This document shows, piece after piece, positions 44,529 through 54,142 of a stretch of 64,000 bases of DNA. Below the pieces are notes generated by a model. It made no database searches. It saw nothing but the letters and a program-made list of their open reading frames with translations, and had not been told where the DNA came from. The position numbers and the translations under genes were made by a program. Origin of the DNA: Psychrobacter ciconiae (GTDB taxonomy: Bacteria > Pseudomonadota > Gammaproteobacteria > Pseudomonadales > Moraxellaceae); NCBI RefSeq assembly GCF_904846055.1, contig NZ_CAJGYV010000001.1, positions 124,001 to 188,000 of the forward strand, given 5' to 3'. Each line of letters begins with the position of its first letter. Position 1 is the first letter of the stretch.

Positions 44529-44558
44529 AAAAAGCCAGCTTTAATGACTGGCTTTTTG
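44529..44558. terminator. Terminator between lysS and dnaX
   Basis: AAAAAGCCAG ... CTGGCTTTTT stem-loop, 50 bp beyond the lysS stop on the minus strand. Confidence 0.85.
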
Positions 44559-44606
44559 GCAGGATTAGGCTTATTTTAAAAAGCTAAATACTTGCTTTTA
44601 TTGCGA

Positions 44607-46145
44607 TTATTTCTCGACTTTTCGGCGCATATGCGGGAACAAAATCACATCGCGAATGCTTGCCGAATCGGTAAATAGCATCACCAAGCGGTCAATACCA
44701 ATTCCCTCGCCTGCCGTTGGCGGCAAGCCATAAGATAAGGCTTCGATATAGTCCTCATCAAAGTGCATGGCTTCATCATCGCCAGCATCTTTTTCGGCGA
44801 CCTGACCGTGAAAGCGCTCGGCTTGGTCGGCAGGGTCGTTCAATTCACTAAAGCCGTTGGCAAGCTCGCGACCACCGACGAACAATTCAAAGCGGTCGGT
44901 AATCTCCGGATTGTCATCACTTCGGCGCGCAAGTGGCGAGGTTTCTGCAGGATATTCAGTGATAAAGGTCGGCTGACGTAATTGATGCTCCGCCGTTTCT
45001 TCAAAAATGATGGTTTGCAATTTGCCAACACCAAACACGTCTTTAACCTGCTGCTTTAATACGTTTTGTGCATAATCCGCCAAATAATCGCGGTTATTAA
45101 TTTGGCTCATGTCAAAGTTTTCAGCGTATTTGGCAATCGCATCAACCATCGATAAGCGCGCAAACGGTGCTTTTAAGCTAATGGCTTCACCTTGATAGGT
45201 GATTTCGGTCGTTCCCAAAATATCATTGGCAAGCTCGTTAAATAAGCGCTCGGTTAAGTCCATCAAGTCACGATAATCGGCATAAGCTTGATAAAACTCA
45301 ATCATGGTAAATTCAGGATTGTGCCGCGTTGACACGCCTTCATTACGGAAGCTTCTATTGATTTCAAACACTTTTTCAAAGCCGCCAACGACCAAACGCT
45401 TTAAATACAATTCGGGCGCAATTCGTAAATAAAGCGGCATATCAAGCGCATTATGATGAGTGATAAAAGGTCTTGCCACCGCGCCACCAGGAATGGGGTG
45501 CATCATGGGCGTTTCCACTTCCATAAAGCGCTCACCCAGCATAAATTTGCGAATGCCGCTGATCACCTGACTTCGAATAATAAAAGTGTTTCGGCTGGCT
45601 TCATTGGTCATCAAATCCAAATGCCGGCTGCGGTAGCGCGCTTCGATGTCAGCCAACCCATGAAACTTGTTTGGCATGGGGCGCAGTGATTTGGTTAACA
45701 GCTCTAAGCTTTCAATATGAACATACAAATCGCCTTTTCCTGAGCGACCAATATAGCCTGTAACGCCAATGATATCGCCCAAATCAAGCGATTTAATCAA
45801 GGCTAGCGTGTCCTCATCAAGCTCTTTTCGAGCAACGTACAACTGGATACGACCGCTCATGTCTTGGATAACAATAAACGCGCCGCGATTGAGCATCACG
45901 CGACCGGCAACTTGAACCTGAACCTTCTCGCCTGCCGCTGCCTTTGCCTCAATATCTTCTTTGCTGACGCCGTCAAACTGAGCTTGCAAATCTGCTGCAA
46001 AATCGGTGCGTTTAAACTGGTTGGGATACGGCTGCTTTCCTGAGGCTTTGATGTCGTCAAGCTTTGATTGCAACTGGGCAATCAGCTCGTTGGTTTCTTC
46101 AAGCGTGGGTTGGGCGGTCGGGTCTTGGTTGCTTTGCTTTGCCAT
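44607..46145 (-). CDS. lysS: Lysyl-tRNA synthetase (class II)
   Basis: 512 residues. N-terminal OB-fold anticodon-binding domain ([27 protein letters not shown]) and class II catalytic domain with motif 2 ([32 protein letters not shown]) and motif 3 ([19 protein letters not shown]). It charges tRNA-Lys. Downstream of prfA on the same strand, 111 bp apart. Confidence 0.96.
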   Translation of the reverse strand: MAKQSNQDPTAQPTLEETNELIAQLQSKLDDIKASGKQPYPNQFKRTDFAADLQAQFDGVSKEDIEAKAAAGEKVQVQVAGRVMLNRGAFIVIQDMSGRIQLYVARKELDEDTLALIKSLDLGDIIGVTGYIGRSGKGDLYVHIESLELLTKSLRPMPNKFHGLADIEARYRSRHLDLMTNEASRNTFIIRSQVISGIRKFMLGERFMEVETPMMHPIPGGAVARPFITHHNALDMPLYLRIAPELYLKRLVVGGFEKVFEINRSFRNEGVSTRHNPEFTMIEFYQAYADYRDLMDLTERLFNELANDILGTTEITYQGEAISLKAPFARLSMVDAIAKYAENFDMSQINNRDYLADYAQNVLKQQVKDVFGVGKLQTIIFEETAEHQLRQPTFITEYPAETSPLARRSDDNPEITDRFELFVGGRELANGFSELNDPADQAERFHGQVAEKDAGDDEAMHFDEDYIEALSYGLPPTAGEGIGIDRLVMLFTDSASIRDVILFPHMRRKVEK

Positions 46146-46256
46146 AGTTATCTCAAGTTAATAGGTTATCTCAAAACTGTCTTAAAAGTAAAATTCGATA
46201 AATTATTATCATAATAAAATTTTAACGGTGGTTTTAAAGCGCTCAAAAAAAGCTAT

Positions 46257-47348
46257 TTAAGCGTCACCGCCAATACTTGCCATCAAGTCGGCTTGGTGCT
46301 CCCGAAGCAGCGCATCAAGCAGCTCGTCCAAGTCGCCTTCCATAATGGCATCAAGCTTATAAAGCGTTAAGTTAATCCGGTGGTCGGTCATTCGACCTTG
46401 CGGAAAGTTATAAGTCCGGATGCGCTCGCTACGATCGCCACTGCCCACCAAATCACGGCGGATAGAATCGGCAACATCAACTTGAGCTTGAACCTTGGCT
46501 TGCTGAATTTTTGAAATCAGCATTTTCATGGCTTTATCGCGGTTTTTATGTTGGCTACGCTCTTGCTGACATTCAACCACCGTTCCGGTTGGAATGTGGG
46601 TTAAGCGAACCGCCGAATCCGTGGTGTTCACGTGCTGACCACCTGCGCCACTTGAGCGAAAAGTATCCATTTTAATGTCGGCAGGATTTAATTCCACCGA
46701 ATCATCAATTTCAACTTCCGGCATCACCGCCACCGTACAAGCTGAGGTGTGGACGCGACCTTGGCTTTCGGTTTCAGGGACGCGCTGAACGCGGTGCGCG
46801 CCAGATTCAAACTTTAAGCGACCATAAACGCTGTTGCCAGAGACGCGGCTGATGATTTCTTTATAGCCGCCGTGCTCGCCCTCGTTTGCCGATAACACTT
46901 CCACCGTCCAACCTTGGGTCTGGGCGTATTTTTGATACATTCGAAACAAGTCGCCTGAAAAAATCGCCGCCTCATCGCCGCCCGTTCCTGCGCGGATTTC
47001 TAAAAACGCCGGAACTTTATCGTTCGGGTCTTTAGGCAGCATCATGACGTTGAGCGTTTCTTCCATCTGCGCGATGCTGTCTTTTGCTTGCTCGATTTCC
47101 TCTTGCAGCATTTGCTTCATGTCGCCATCAACGGTATCGCTCAGCATCTCATTAGCGTCAACAATATCAGCTTCGGCGCGGTTATAGTCTTGCCAAAGAC
47201 TGGTGATGTCCATCAAATCGCTGTGCTCGACCGACAAGGCACGAAACTGCTGGTTGTCGCTGATGACGTCAGGGTCAGACAGCAGCGCGGTGACCTCTTC
47301 GAAGCGATCGCTCATTTGATCAAGGCGCAGGCGTAAGGATTCTTTCAT
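46257..47348 (-). CDS. prfA: Peptide chain release factor 1
   Basis: 363 residues. The PxT codon-recognition motif appears in [23 protein letters not shown] and the peptidyl-hydrolysis GGQ motif in [20 protein letters not shown]. It terminates translation at UAA and UAG. The usual neighbours hemA and prmC are not adjacent here. Confidence 0.95.
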   Translation of the reverse strand: MKESLRLRLDQMSDRFEEVTALLSDPDVISDNQQFRALSVEHSDLMDITSLWQDYNRAEADIVDANEMLSDTVDGDMKQMLQEEIEQAKDSIAQMEETLNVMMLPKDPNDKVPAFLEIRAGTGGDEAAIFSGDLFRMYQKYAQTQGWTVEVLSANEGEHGGYKEIISRVSGNSVYGRLKFESGAHRVQRVPETESQGRVHTSACTVAVMPEVEIDDSVELNPADIKMDTFRSSGAGGQHVNTTDSAVRLTHIPTGTVVECQQERSQHKNRDKAMKMLISKIQQAKVQAQVDVADSIRRDLVGSGDRSERIRTYNFPQGRMTDHRINLTLYKLDAIMEGDLDELLDALLREHQADLMASIGGDA

Positions 47349-47585
47349 AAAATCGGTTCATTCTTGTTTAAAACAAAAGGCATTTAAAAATAGCTATTTA
47401 AAAACGAAAGAGCGATTATAGCAAATTTTTAAGTGAAAATTAACTTCGATTGCCAAGTTAATCTTGAAGGGCATCAATCCTGCCAAATTAACAAGTCACA
47501 AAAAAATAGCTAAGAACGATTACCCCATCCTTAGCTATCTTTATCAAAACGGCTCACGCCATTGGCAAAATACGCTTTTGCTTTG

Positions 47586-48731
47586 TTAAACCTTACGAAC
47601 CAAGACCGAACCGATAGAGTACCCTGCCCCAAACGAGCAAATCACGCCCAAATCACCAGACTGTAGCGCATCTTTGTAGCGGTGGAACACAATCATCGGG
47701 CTTGCTGAGCTGGTATTGGCAAATTCATCAATCACCATCGGGGCAATGGCTTTGTCAGCATCTTTACCAACAACCGAGCGCAAGATTAAGTCAATCATGT
47801 TGCAGTTGGCTTGATGAAGCCAAAGCATTTTGATGTCTTTTGGGGCGATTTGGTTATTTTGTAGCTGCTCGCTGATGATTTCCGACACTTTTGGACAAAC
47901 TTCACGGAATACTTTGCGACCATTTTGCAAAAATAACTTATGAGTCACGGGCTCTTTGATGTCAGGATACATCTCGGTGCCCGCCGCTAAAAACTCCGAG
48001 CGGTCCATAAAGCCGTACTCGTTTTTGATGTTGGTCGAAAACTGGGTGAACAATTTGGCGTTTAAAACTTCATAACCTTTTGGCGTGTCCAAATCTTCAA
48101 TAATACAAGCCGTTGCCACATCACCAAAGATAAAATGGCTGTCACGGTTGCGCCAGTTGAGATGCGCTGAGCTGATTTCAACGTTCACCATTGCCACACG
48201 TTTGGCAAGTCCAGTTTTGATGTTGCCTTCAGCCTGAGCGATACCAAAGGTCGCCGCGCTACAAGCGACGTTCATATCAAACGCAAAGCCGCCTTCCATG
48301 CCAATGGCATTTTGGATTTCGATAGACAGCGCCGGATACGTTCGCGGAAAGTTTGAGCAGGCAAGGATAATGCCGTCCAAGTCACTAGCTTCAAGTCCAG
48401 CATCTTTTAGCGCGTCTTTGAGCGCTGCTGTTCCCATTTCAGCTGCCACGGACAGCTCTTTTTCCATATCGCGGCGCGGAATGACCGGCGCCATAATTTC
48501 AGGGTCTAAAATGCCTTCTTTTTCGACCACGTAGCGCGATTTGATGCCAGAAACCTTTTCGATAAATTCAGCAGATGAGTGCTGAAGCGCCGTGCGCTCG
48601 CCCGCCTCAATTGCGCTTGCGTGTTCTTCGTTATAGTTATCAACGTATTTATTAAACGAGGTGACCAGCTCTTCATTGCTGATGCTAAACGGGGGAATAT
48701 AAAGACCGGTGCCAGTGATACAAGTGGTCAT
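47586..48731 (-). CDS. Beta-ketoacyl-ACP synthase III family enzyme
   Basis: About 381 residues, thiolase fold. The Cys nucleophile lies in FDMNVACSAATFGIA, His in LWLHQANCNMID and Asn in EFANTSSASPMI, so the catalytic triad is complete. It is longer than E. coli FabH (317), with an inserted segment after the N-terminal TGTGLYIPP strand (SFNKYVDNYNEEHASAIEAGE), like the alternative KAS III enzymes of Moraxellaceae and Pseudomonas. It probably condenses acyl-CoA or acyl-ACP with malonyl-ACP. AAGGAAG before ATG 48731 sets the start. Confidence 0.85.
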   Translation of the reverse strand: MTTCITGTGLYIPPFSISNEELVTSFNKYVDNYNEEHASAIEAGERTALQHSSAEFIEKVSGIKSRYVVEKEGILDPEIMAPVIPRRDMEKELSVAAEMGTAALKDALKDAGLEASDLDGIILACSNFPRTYPALSIEIQNAIGMEGGFAFDMNVACSAATFGIAQAEGNIKTGLAKRVAMVNVEISSAHLNWRNRDSHFIFGDVATACIIEDLDTPKGYEVLNAKLFTQFSTNIKNEYGFMDRSEFLAAGTEMYPDIKEPVTHKLFLQNGRKVFREVCPKVSEIISEQLQNNQIAPKDIKMLWLHQANCNMIDLILRSVVGKDADKAIAPMVIDEFANTSSASPMIVFHRYKDALQSGDLGVICSFGAGYSIGSVLVRKV

Positions 48732-49026
48732 GGTTTGCTTCCTTGTCGACAATTTGCGCGGCAAATGTTGCGATGCTTTTGTTAATGAGGGTTATAAAAA
48801 CGATTGCGCCGATTTAGTTGCTATTATTTTGGTAAAAAACATCTTAGTGAATAGCTGTAAACTAAACGGCAATACCCTTTATTATGCCTGAATATTATAA
48901 TTTATCTAATAGTTTGTTACAAATAATGTGCTTTGATGGAATTTACCAGAAACCCTCAGCAAAAATGCCCGTTGAGGTTATAATTTTAAGGGTAAATTTT
49001 GCAAGATTTGATAAGTTGACGCTACT

Positions 49027-49701
49027 ATGATTGAGTTGTTATTTGGGCAATATGCCGATTATCCCGCGGCGTTTGTTGCTCTTGAGCTGATTGCGGTCAG
49101 CTTTGGGGTGGCAAGTGTGCTGCTGGCATCACGGCTAAGTATTTTGGTGTTTCCGGTCGGAATTATTAGCACCGCCATTTTTGTGTATTTACTTTGGGAG
49201 TGGCAGCTGTTCGGCGATATGCTGATTAATGCTTATTATACTGCCATGAGTGTTTACGGTTGGCTCAATTGGTCAAAAAATCAAACCGCCACTCATGAGC
49301 CGCAAGTTGAACACATTCAAAAGCGCGATTTGCCATTACTTGCCCTTTTAGGCAGCGTGACGGCAGCCTTTGTCGGGGTGGTTTATTATTTTCGTCCTGT
49401 AATTAACAATCACTTTAGCTTTGAGGGCACAGCGCTTGGGCTTGATTTGTTCACTTGGGTCGATGTGACGGATATGCTGACGACGGCGCTATTTTTAATC
49501 GCCATGTGGCTGATGGCGCGGCGCAAGATTGAGCACTGGCTGGTTTGGATTGTCGCTGACAGCATCTCGGTGCCGCTGTATTTATACAAAGGTCTCACCT
49601 TTACTGCGCTACAATATGTGGTATTTACCCTAATTGCTATCAAGGCTTATTATGACTGGAAACAAAGCTTTGCCCGACAATCTGACCCAAATTACGCCTA
49701 A
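49027..49701 (+). CDS. pnuC: Nicotinamide riboside/mononucleotide transporter PnuC
   Basis: 224 residues with about seven membrane helices. It matches the PnuC family (VFPVGIISTAIFVYLLWEWQLFGDMLINAYYTAMSVYGWLNW, and later WIVADSISVPLYLYKGL). It facilitates uptake of nicotinamide riboside across the inner membrane, trapped by the kinase encoded by the overlapping next gene. Confidence 0.93.
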   Translation: MIELLFGQYADYPAAFVALELIAVSFGVASVLLASRLSILVFPVGIISTAIFVYLLWEWQLFGDMLINAYYTAMSVYGWLNWSKNQTATHEPQVEHIQKRDLPLLALLGSVTAAFVGVVYYFRPVINNHFSFEGTALGLDLFTWVDVTDMLTTALFLIAMWLMARRKIEHWLVWIVADSISVPLYLYKGLTFTALQYVVFTLIAIKAYYDWKQSFARQSDPNYA

Positions 49702-50233
49702 TACGGTCAAGACGGTCACCATTTTGGGGGCAGAATCTACCGGAAAAACCACGCTTTGCCAAGATTTGGCAGCAGCGTTTAACAGCCCGTTCGTTTTGGA
49801 GTTTATGCGTGAGTATCTGCAAAAAAAATGGGATGAGCTGCAATTAACCTGCACTTGGGAGGATTTAATCCCTATTACCCAAGGTCAAATCAACCTTGAA
49901 AATGCCCAAGCGAAAATCGCCGCGAAATCGGGCGGTTATTTATTTTGCGATACTTGCTTGTTTGAACTCATGGTGTATTCTTATTGGTATTATGGCGACT
50001 GCCCAAAAGCCCTTGAAGCGGCGGCGCTTTCTCATCATTATGATTTGGTATTGCTCACTTGTGTCGATATTCCTTGGGTTGCTGATGATCTGCGCGACAG
50101 TCCAAACGATCGCGATGCCATCAGTGATTTTTTTGAAATGATGCTCAATCGCTATCAAATTCCTTTTTATAACGTTGGCGGCAGTCGAGATAATCGGGTT
50201 CAGCTCGTTGCAACTTTGCTTGCTGAACGTTAA
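49652..50233 (+). CDS. NadR-like ribosylnicotinamide kinase domain protein
   Basis: 193 residues. P-loop GAESTGKTTL, then FVLEFMREYLQ, a FCDTCLFELMVYS strand and the VDIPWVADDLRDSPNDRD lid segment, as in the ribosylnicotinamide kinase domain of NadR. The NMN adenylyltransferase and HTH domains of full NadR are absent. It overlaps the end of pnuC by 50 bp (AAGG eight bases before ATG 49652), so uptake and phosphorylation of nicotinamide riboside are coupled in one transcript. Confidence 0.9.
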   Translation: MTGNKALPDNLTQITPNTVKTVTILGAESTGKTTLCQDLAAAFNSPFVLEFMREYLQKKWDELQLTCTWEDLIPITQGQINLENAQAKIAAKSGGYLFCDTCLFELMVYSYWYYGDCPKALEAAALSHHYDLVLLTCVDIPWVADDLRDSPNDRDAISDFFEMMLNRYQIPFYNVGGSRDNRVQLVATLLAER

Positions 50234-50335
50234 CCCAATCCTACAGACAATAACGTAAAAAATATTAATAATAAAAGTCCGGCTGTTTTCTAAAAGTAGT
50301 GTTCTTAAAATACCACTAAATGACGAGGTGACGTT

Positions 50336-50959
50336 ATGAAAACGATAATAAAAAAAACGCCGTTAAGCCAAGCGCTACTTTTAAGTATAGTAGCTTTGGG
50401 AATGAGCGCTTGCAAAGCGCCAACGAATAACATCAAACCGCCGCCAAACACTGGCAACGTAAATACCAGTCCAAAACCGCCAACGACCAGCCAGCCTGCG
50501 CTGTCAATCGCTTCATGGTCAAAGTCTGCGATTGACAACAGCCAAACGGACGCTATTTATCGTCAGGAATGGTCAAAATCACCAACCAAAAACACCTGCC
50601 CTATTCTTGCCCTCCCAAAAAACGCCAACGCTCAAATCCAAGGTCACAGCGTTCGCAGAGCTAACTTCTCAGGCGGTTGGGGGGTTGCTTATGATTTGCC
50701 AAACGAGCGCAGCGCTTATGGCGTTGCCAATGCAGGAATGCTGCAAGCCGGTGAGCAAGTCTATGACAATTGGCCTTATAATATCGTTTATCAAGATGGC
50801 AGCACCGTAGGCTACGGTCATGAAGGTGGCGACCCGTCAGCAAAATGGTTGGCTTATGTCGTCATTCCAGAAAATCGCTGTTTTTATAATGTTTGGAGCG
50901 CTCAAGGTCAGTTTCATTTAGAGCAGATGCTATCAGAGTTAAGGCAAGTTAAGCCTTAA
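50336..50959 (+). CDS. Hypothetical lipoprotein
   Basis: 207 residues with a lipobox (ALGMSAC, Cys at about residue 26), a Pro/Thr/Asn-rich linker and a conserved-looking domain (CPILALPKNANAQ, SGGWGVAYDLPNERSAYGVANAG, GYGHEGGDPSAKWLAYVVIPENRCFYNVWSAQG) with two Cys. Similar proteins are annotated only as hypothetical in Moraxellaceae. GAGGTG precedes the ATG. Monocistronic, with a terminator at 51088. Confidence 0.7.
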   Translation: MKTIIKKTPLSQALLLSIVALGMSACKAPTNNIKPPPNTGNVNTSPKPPTTSQPALSIASWSKSAIDNSQTDAIYRQEWSKSPTKNTCPILALPKNANAQIQGHSVRRANFSGGWGVAYDLPNERSAYGVANAGMLQAGEQVYDNWPYNIVYQDGSTVGYGHEGGDPSAKWLAYVVIPENRCFYNVWSAQGQFHLEQMLSELRQVKP

Positions 50960-51087
50960 TCTTCTTTAAGTTGATTTAGGTTTATTTTCTACTTAGGCTA
51001 TTTAAAAAAACCTTGAATAGGTTGACATCAGTATTTTTAATAAAAAACAATTTTAACGCCTAATAGCCTCTATCAATATCTACTGCG

Positions 51088-51124
51088 ATACACCAAGCCA
51101 CTAAACGGTTTGGTGTATTTTTTT
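51088..51124 (+). terminator. Terminator after the lipoprotein gene
   Basis: ATACACCAA ... TTGGTGTAT stem followed by seven T. It lies within the 310-bp gap before hmp. Confidence 0.85.
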
Positions 51125-51201
51125 GCTCAGATTTTGAGGTTTTAAAAATTATAAGCTTTGAAAATACTAGTTTCATCTTGCTATTTTTAAATAAACATTA
51201 T

Positions 51202-51224
51202 AAGATACATTTTAAATGAATGTT
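51202..51224. promoter_or_regulatory. NsrR-type operator upstream of hmp
   Basis: AAGATACATTT-T-AAATGAATGTT is an 11-1-11 inverted repeat matching the NsrR consensus AAGATGYATTT-N-AAATRCATCTT at 19 of 22 arm positions. It lies 47 bp before the hmp ATG. NsrR is the nitric-oxide-sensing repressor that controls hmp in many proteobacteria. Confidence 0.75.
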
Positions 51225-51270
51225 ATCCAAATCATCGTTAGTCATTTTTAATATTAATCAAGGAAACCTC

Positions 51271-52458
51271 ATGGCATCCCCAAAAACCCTCGCTATCGTT
51301 AAATCCACCGTTCCTGTTTTAGAAGAGCACGGAGGCGCCATCACCAGCGTTTTTTACCAAAATATGTTTGCCGAGCATCCTGAGCTTTTGGACATTTTTA
51401 ACGAAACCAACCAAAAGCTGGGGCGTCAGCAAACTGCGCTTGCCACCACGGTTCTTGCGGCTGCCAAGCATCTTGAGCATTTGGCGGTTCTGATGCCGCA
51501 AGTCACTGAAATTGGTCACAAGCACCGCGCCTTACAGATTTTGCCGGAGCATTATCCAATTGTCGGCAAGCATTTACTTGGCGCGATTAAGCAGGTCTTG
51601 GGTGATGCTGCTAACGATGACATCATCGAAGCTTGGCGCGAGGCTTATGATGAAATTGCTGAGGTATTTATCAGCGTTGAGCAAAAAATGTATGAAGATG
51701 CGATGTGGCAAGGCTTTGCGCCGTTTAAAGTGACTGACAAAACGCTCGTGTCAGAAGATATTGCCGCGTTTAGCGTTGTTCCTGTTGATGACACTATTGA
51801 GCTGAACAAGTTAAACTTGACCGCAGGGCAATACATCACAGTAAAAACCGACCCCAAAGACAGTCCGCATTTAGCGCTTCGTCATTACTCGCTTTGCTCA
51901 ACAACAACGGATAACGGCATTCAGTTTGCGGTTCGCCGTGACAACCGCAATGACCATCAAGGCTTGGTGTCAAACTATTTGCATGATTCAGTGGAAGTCG
52001 GCGATACGATTTTATTGTCCGCGCCTGCCGGTGACTTTGCGCTTGAAAAAGACCTCATTGAGCAAAACGACGTGCCACTTGTGCTTATCAGCGCAGGGGT
52101 TGGAGTGACGCCCGTATTAGCCATGCTTGAAACGCAAGTTGCCCAAAACCCAAATCGACCCATTGTTTGGGCTTATGCTTGCCAAAATGCGGACAATCAT
52201 GCCTTTAAAGCTCGCGTTGATAAGCTGCTAAATGCCGCAACCACGGTCGAGCGGCATATTTTCTACTTTGAAAGTAAGCAGATTTTGGATGAGGCTTGGC
52301 TTGCGCAATTGCCAAATCCTGCGGATATTTATGTTTGCGGTTCGATGCCGTTTATGGAAAGCATGATTGATGGCTTGATGGCACTTGAACACGGCTCAGA
52401 CTTTGTTCATTATGAGCCATTTGGTCCAAAAATGAGCTTACAGGTGTCGCAAGCTTAG
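51271..52458 (+). CDS. hmp: Flavohemoprotein (nitric oxide dioxygenase)
   Basis: 395 residues. Globin domain with proximal His (RALQILPEHYPIVGKHL region) and distal residues, then FAD-binding domain (LRHYSLCSTTTDNG) and NAD-binding domain (LVLISAGVGVTPVLAML, CGSMPFMESMI). It oxidises nitric oxide to nitrate. ATG 51271 (MASPKTLAIVKS) with AAGGAAAC upstream is the start; the in-frame extension to 51220 overlaps the NsrR-type operator and is not conserved. Confidence 0.95.
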   Translation: MASPKTLAIVKSTVPVLEEHGGAITSVFYQNMFAEHPELLDIFNETNQKLGRQQTALATTVLAAAKHLEHLAVLMPQVTEIGHKHRALQILPEHYPIVGKHLLGAIKQVLGDAANDDIIEAWREAYDEIAEVFISVEQKMYEDAMWQGFAPFKVTDKTLVSEDIAAFSVVPVDDTIELNKLNLTAGQYITVKTDPKDSPHLALRHYSLCSTTTDNGIQFAVRRDNRNDHQGLVSNYLHDSVEVGDTILLSAPAGDFALEKDLIEQNDVPLVLISAGVGVTPVLAMLETQVAQNPNRPIVWAYACQNADNHAFKARVDKLLNAATTVERHIFYFESKQILDEAWLAQLPNPADIYVCGSMPFMESMIDGLMALEHGSDFVHYEPFGPKMSLQVSQA

Positions 52459-52491
52459 TTGTAAAATCATAAGTTTTGAAACGATAAATTG

Positions 52492-52535
52492 AGCTGAATA
52501 TTTTTGAGCAAAGTCGAAAATATTCAGCTTTTTTT
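52492..52535. terminator. Terminator between hmp and the hemerythrin gene
   Basis: AGCTGAATATTTT and AAAATATTCAGCT pair perfectly, followed by a T-run. It lies between convergent genes. Confidence 0.88.
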
Positions 52536-52550
52536 GGTCAAAAAATAAAG

Positions 52551-53030
52551 TTAGCGACCCTCAGAAAAACGTTTCACGTTATCGTCACTGGCATCATAAA
52601 TGGCAGTTAACTGCGACTCGTTTAAATGCTGTTCAGCAAGCGGAAACAATTCGCGCTCCTCAAAGCGGATATGATCATATAGCCGCTCAGCCAATTGCCG
52701 AACTTGGGCAGCTTGGATCAGATCGCCTTTATTTTGAGCTGCTTGCAACGCCGTAAACAGCGAATCAAGCTCCTTATGATGCTGATTTAGAGTAGCTAAT
52801 GCCGATTTAACTTTAGGAACATCATCTTGATACGGTGATAATAACTTGGCTAACACATTATCTTCGACCGCAAAATGCGCGGTCATGGCGCTAAGGTAGG
52901 TTTCAAGCGCTTGCCAATGCTGCAAAATGTCGTCTGGCGCGTCAGAGCAGTTTTTAGCATGACGGGATAAGTTTAGCCCTAAATGGTGCTCTCGCGACAA
53001 GGGCTGCAATTGATGGGCGCGTTTCATCAC
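52551..53030 (-). CDS. Hemerythrin HHE-domain protein
   Basis: 159 residues, four-helix bundle with His/Glu ligands typical of the HHE cation-binding family: REHHLGLNL, MTAHFAVEDNVL, LNQHHKELDSL and RLYDHIRFEERELFPLAEQHL. Such di-iron proteins bind O2 or NO or repair iron centres. Its position next to hmp suggests a part in nitrosative stress; no clear NsrR site was seen before it. GGAGAGTG precedes the ATG region. Confidence 0.85.
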   Translation of the reverse strand: MMKRAHQLQPLSREHHLGLNLSRHAKNCSDAPDDILQHWQALETYLSAMTAHFAVEDNVLAKLLSPYQDDVPKVKSALATLNQHHKELDSLFTALQAAQNKGDLIQAAQVRQLAERLYDHIRFEERELFPLAEQHLNESQLTAIYDASDDNVKRFSEGR

Positions 53031-53089
53031 ACTCTCCTTGTTGTGGCTTTATTATCAGCTTAACAAATTTCAAAAGCTTTATCTTAGCC

Positions 53090-54016
53090 TTATTGCAAGC
53101 AGCCTTTGATAGGCATGACCGGCGGCGGTAAGTCTGTCTCGTTCAGCGCCTCTAACAAGTTAATTTCAATCGTTCGTGATAGCGCTTCAAGCGGTAAATG
53201 GTTCGCCTCAAAGCCAAACGGGTCGACAAGCTCTTCGCTCAAGGCATCAAGCCCAAAAAACGTATAAGCAACCAACGCGCAAATCAGCGGCGTTGCCCAG
53301 CCTAAGGATGACGCCAAACCAAACGGCAACATAAAGCAGTAAAGATAAGTCGTCCGGTGAACCAAGAGCATATAAGCAAACGGCAGCGGCGTGTTTTGAA
53401 TGCGCTCACAAGCGGCAAGCACAACGGTAATAGCGCTTAGCTGCTGATCGATATTTTGCATCATAAGCTCAGTGACCAAGCGCTTTTTACGGCTGTCGCT
53501 CAGTTTTTTGCCCAAAAGCCGCATGATAAAATCAGGCAGATTTTTTGATTCACGCATTTTTTGATGGTATTTTTCTTCGACAAATTTATCCACATCAGCC
53601 CACGGCTCAGTATCACGAAGCCTGTGCCTAAGCGCATGAACAAAGGCAATGTTTAGATAAACCATCTCTTTTTGCGCGTCCCTGCCTTCCTCAGATCGAT
53701 CGTCGATAAAGGACATAATTTGACGGGTAAAGCTGCGCGAATCAAAGACCAGCTGCCCCCAAAGTCCGCGCGCCTCCCACCAGCGCTGATAACTGGCATT
53801 GTTTCGAAAGCCCAAAAACAGCGACAGCGCAATCCCAAGTAAGGTAAACGGCGCGGTACTATAGCTTGAAAATGAGCTTGGAAACTCATGCTGAATCAAA
53901 GTAACCAAAGCGCTAATGGCGGTGATTAAGATAATTTGCGGGTAAGTGCTGGGCAGCACTGAACCGCGAAGGGCAAAAAGTAACGTAAAGGCACTCAGCT
54001 TTTGCCGGACAATCAT
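53090..54016 (-). CDS. Bestrophin-like anion channel family protein (YneE)
   Basis: 308 residues, with membrane segments near residues 20-40, 55-70 and 230-270. Conserved bestrophin features: FTLLGIALSLFLGFRNNASYQRWWEARGLWG near the N-terminus and PFGLASSLGWATPLICALVAYTFFGLDALSEELVDPFG near the C-terminus. Bacterial bestrophins form pentameric ion channels; the ion is not certain here. Confidence 0.88.
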   Translation of the reverse strand: MIVRQKLSAFTLLFALRGSVLPSTYPQIILITAISALVTLIQHEFPSSFSSYSTAPFTLLGIALSLFLGFRNNASYQRWWEARGLWGQLVFDSRSFTRQIMSFIDDRSEEGRDAQKEMVYLNIAFVHALRHRLRDTEPWADVDKFVEEKYHQKMRESKNLPDFIMRLLGKKLSDSRKKRLVTELMMQNIDQQLSAITVVLAACERIQNTPLPFAYMLLVHRTTYLYCFMLPFGLASSLGWATPLICALVAYTFFGLDALSEELVDPFGFEANHLPLEALSRTIEINLLEALNETDLPPPVMPIKGCLQ

Positions 54017-54142
54017 GACAATTTCCTAACGGCAAGAATTAATCAATAAATAAAATCACTTTAACCTGTGAATTTTACGCTGCTGATTATAACAAAGCTT
54101 ATGCTGAATCAAAGATTAGTTATGTGAATTTAACCTTTAGCC

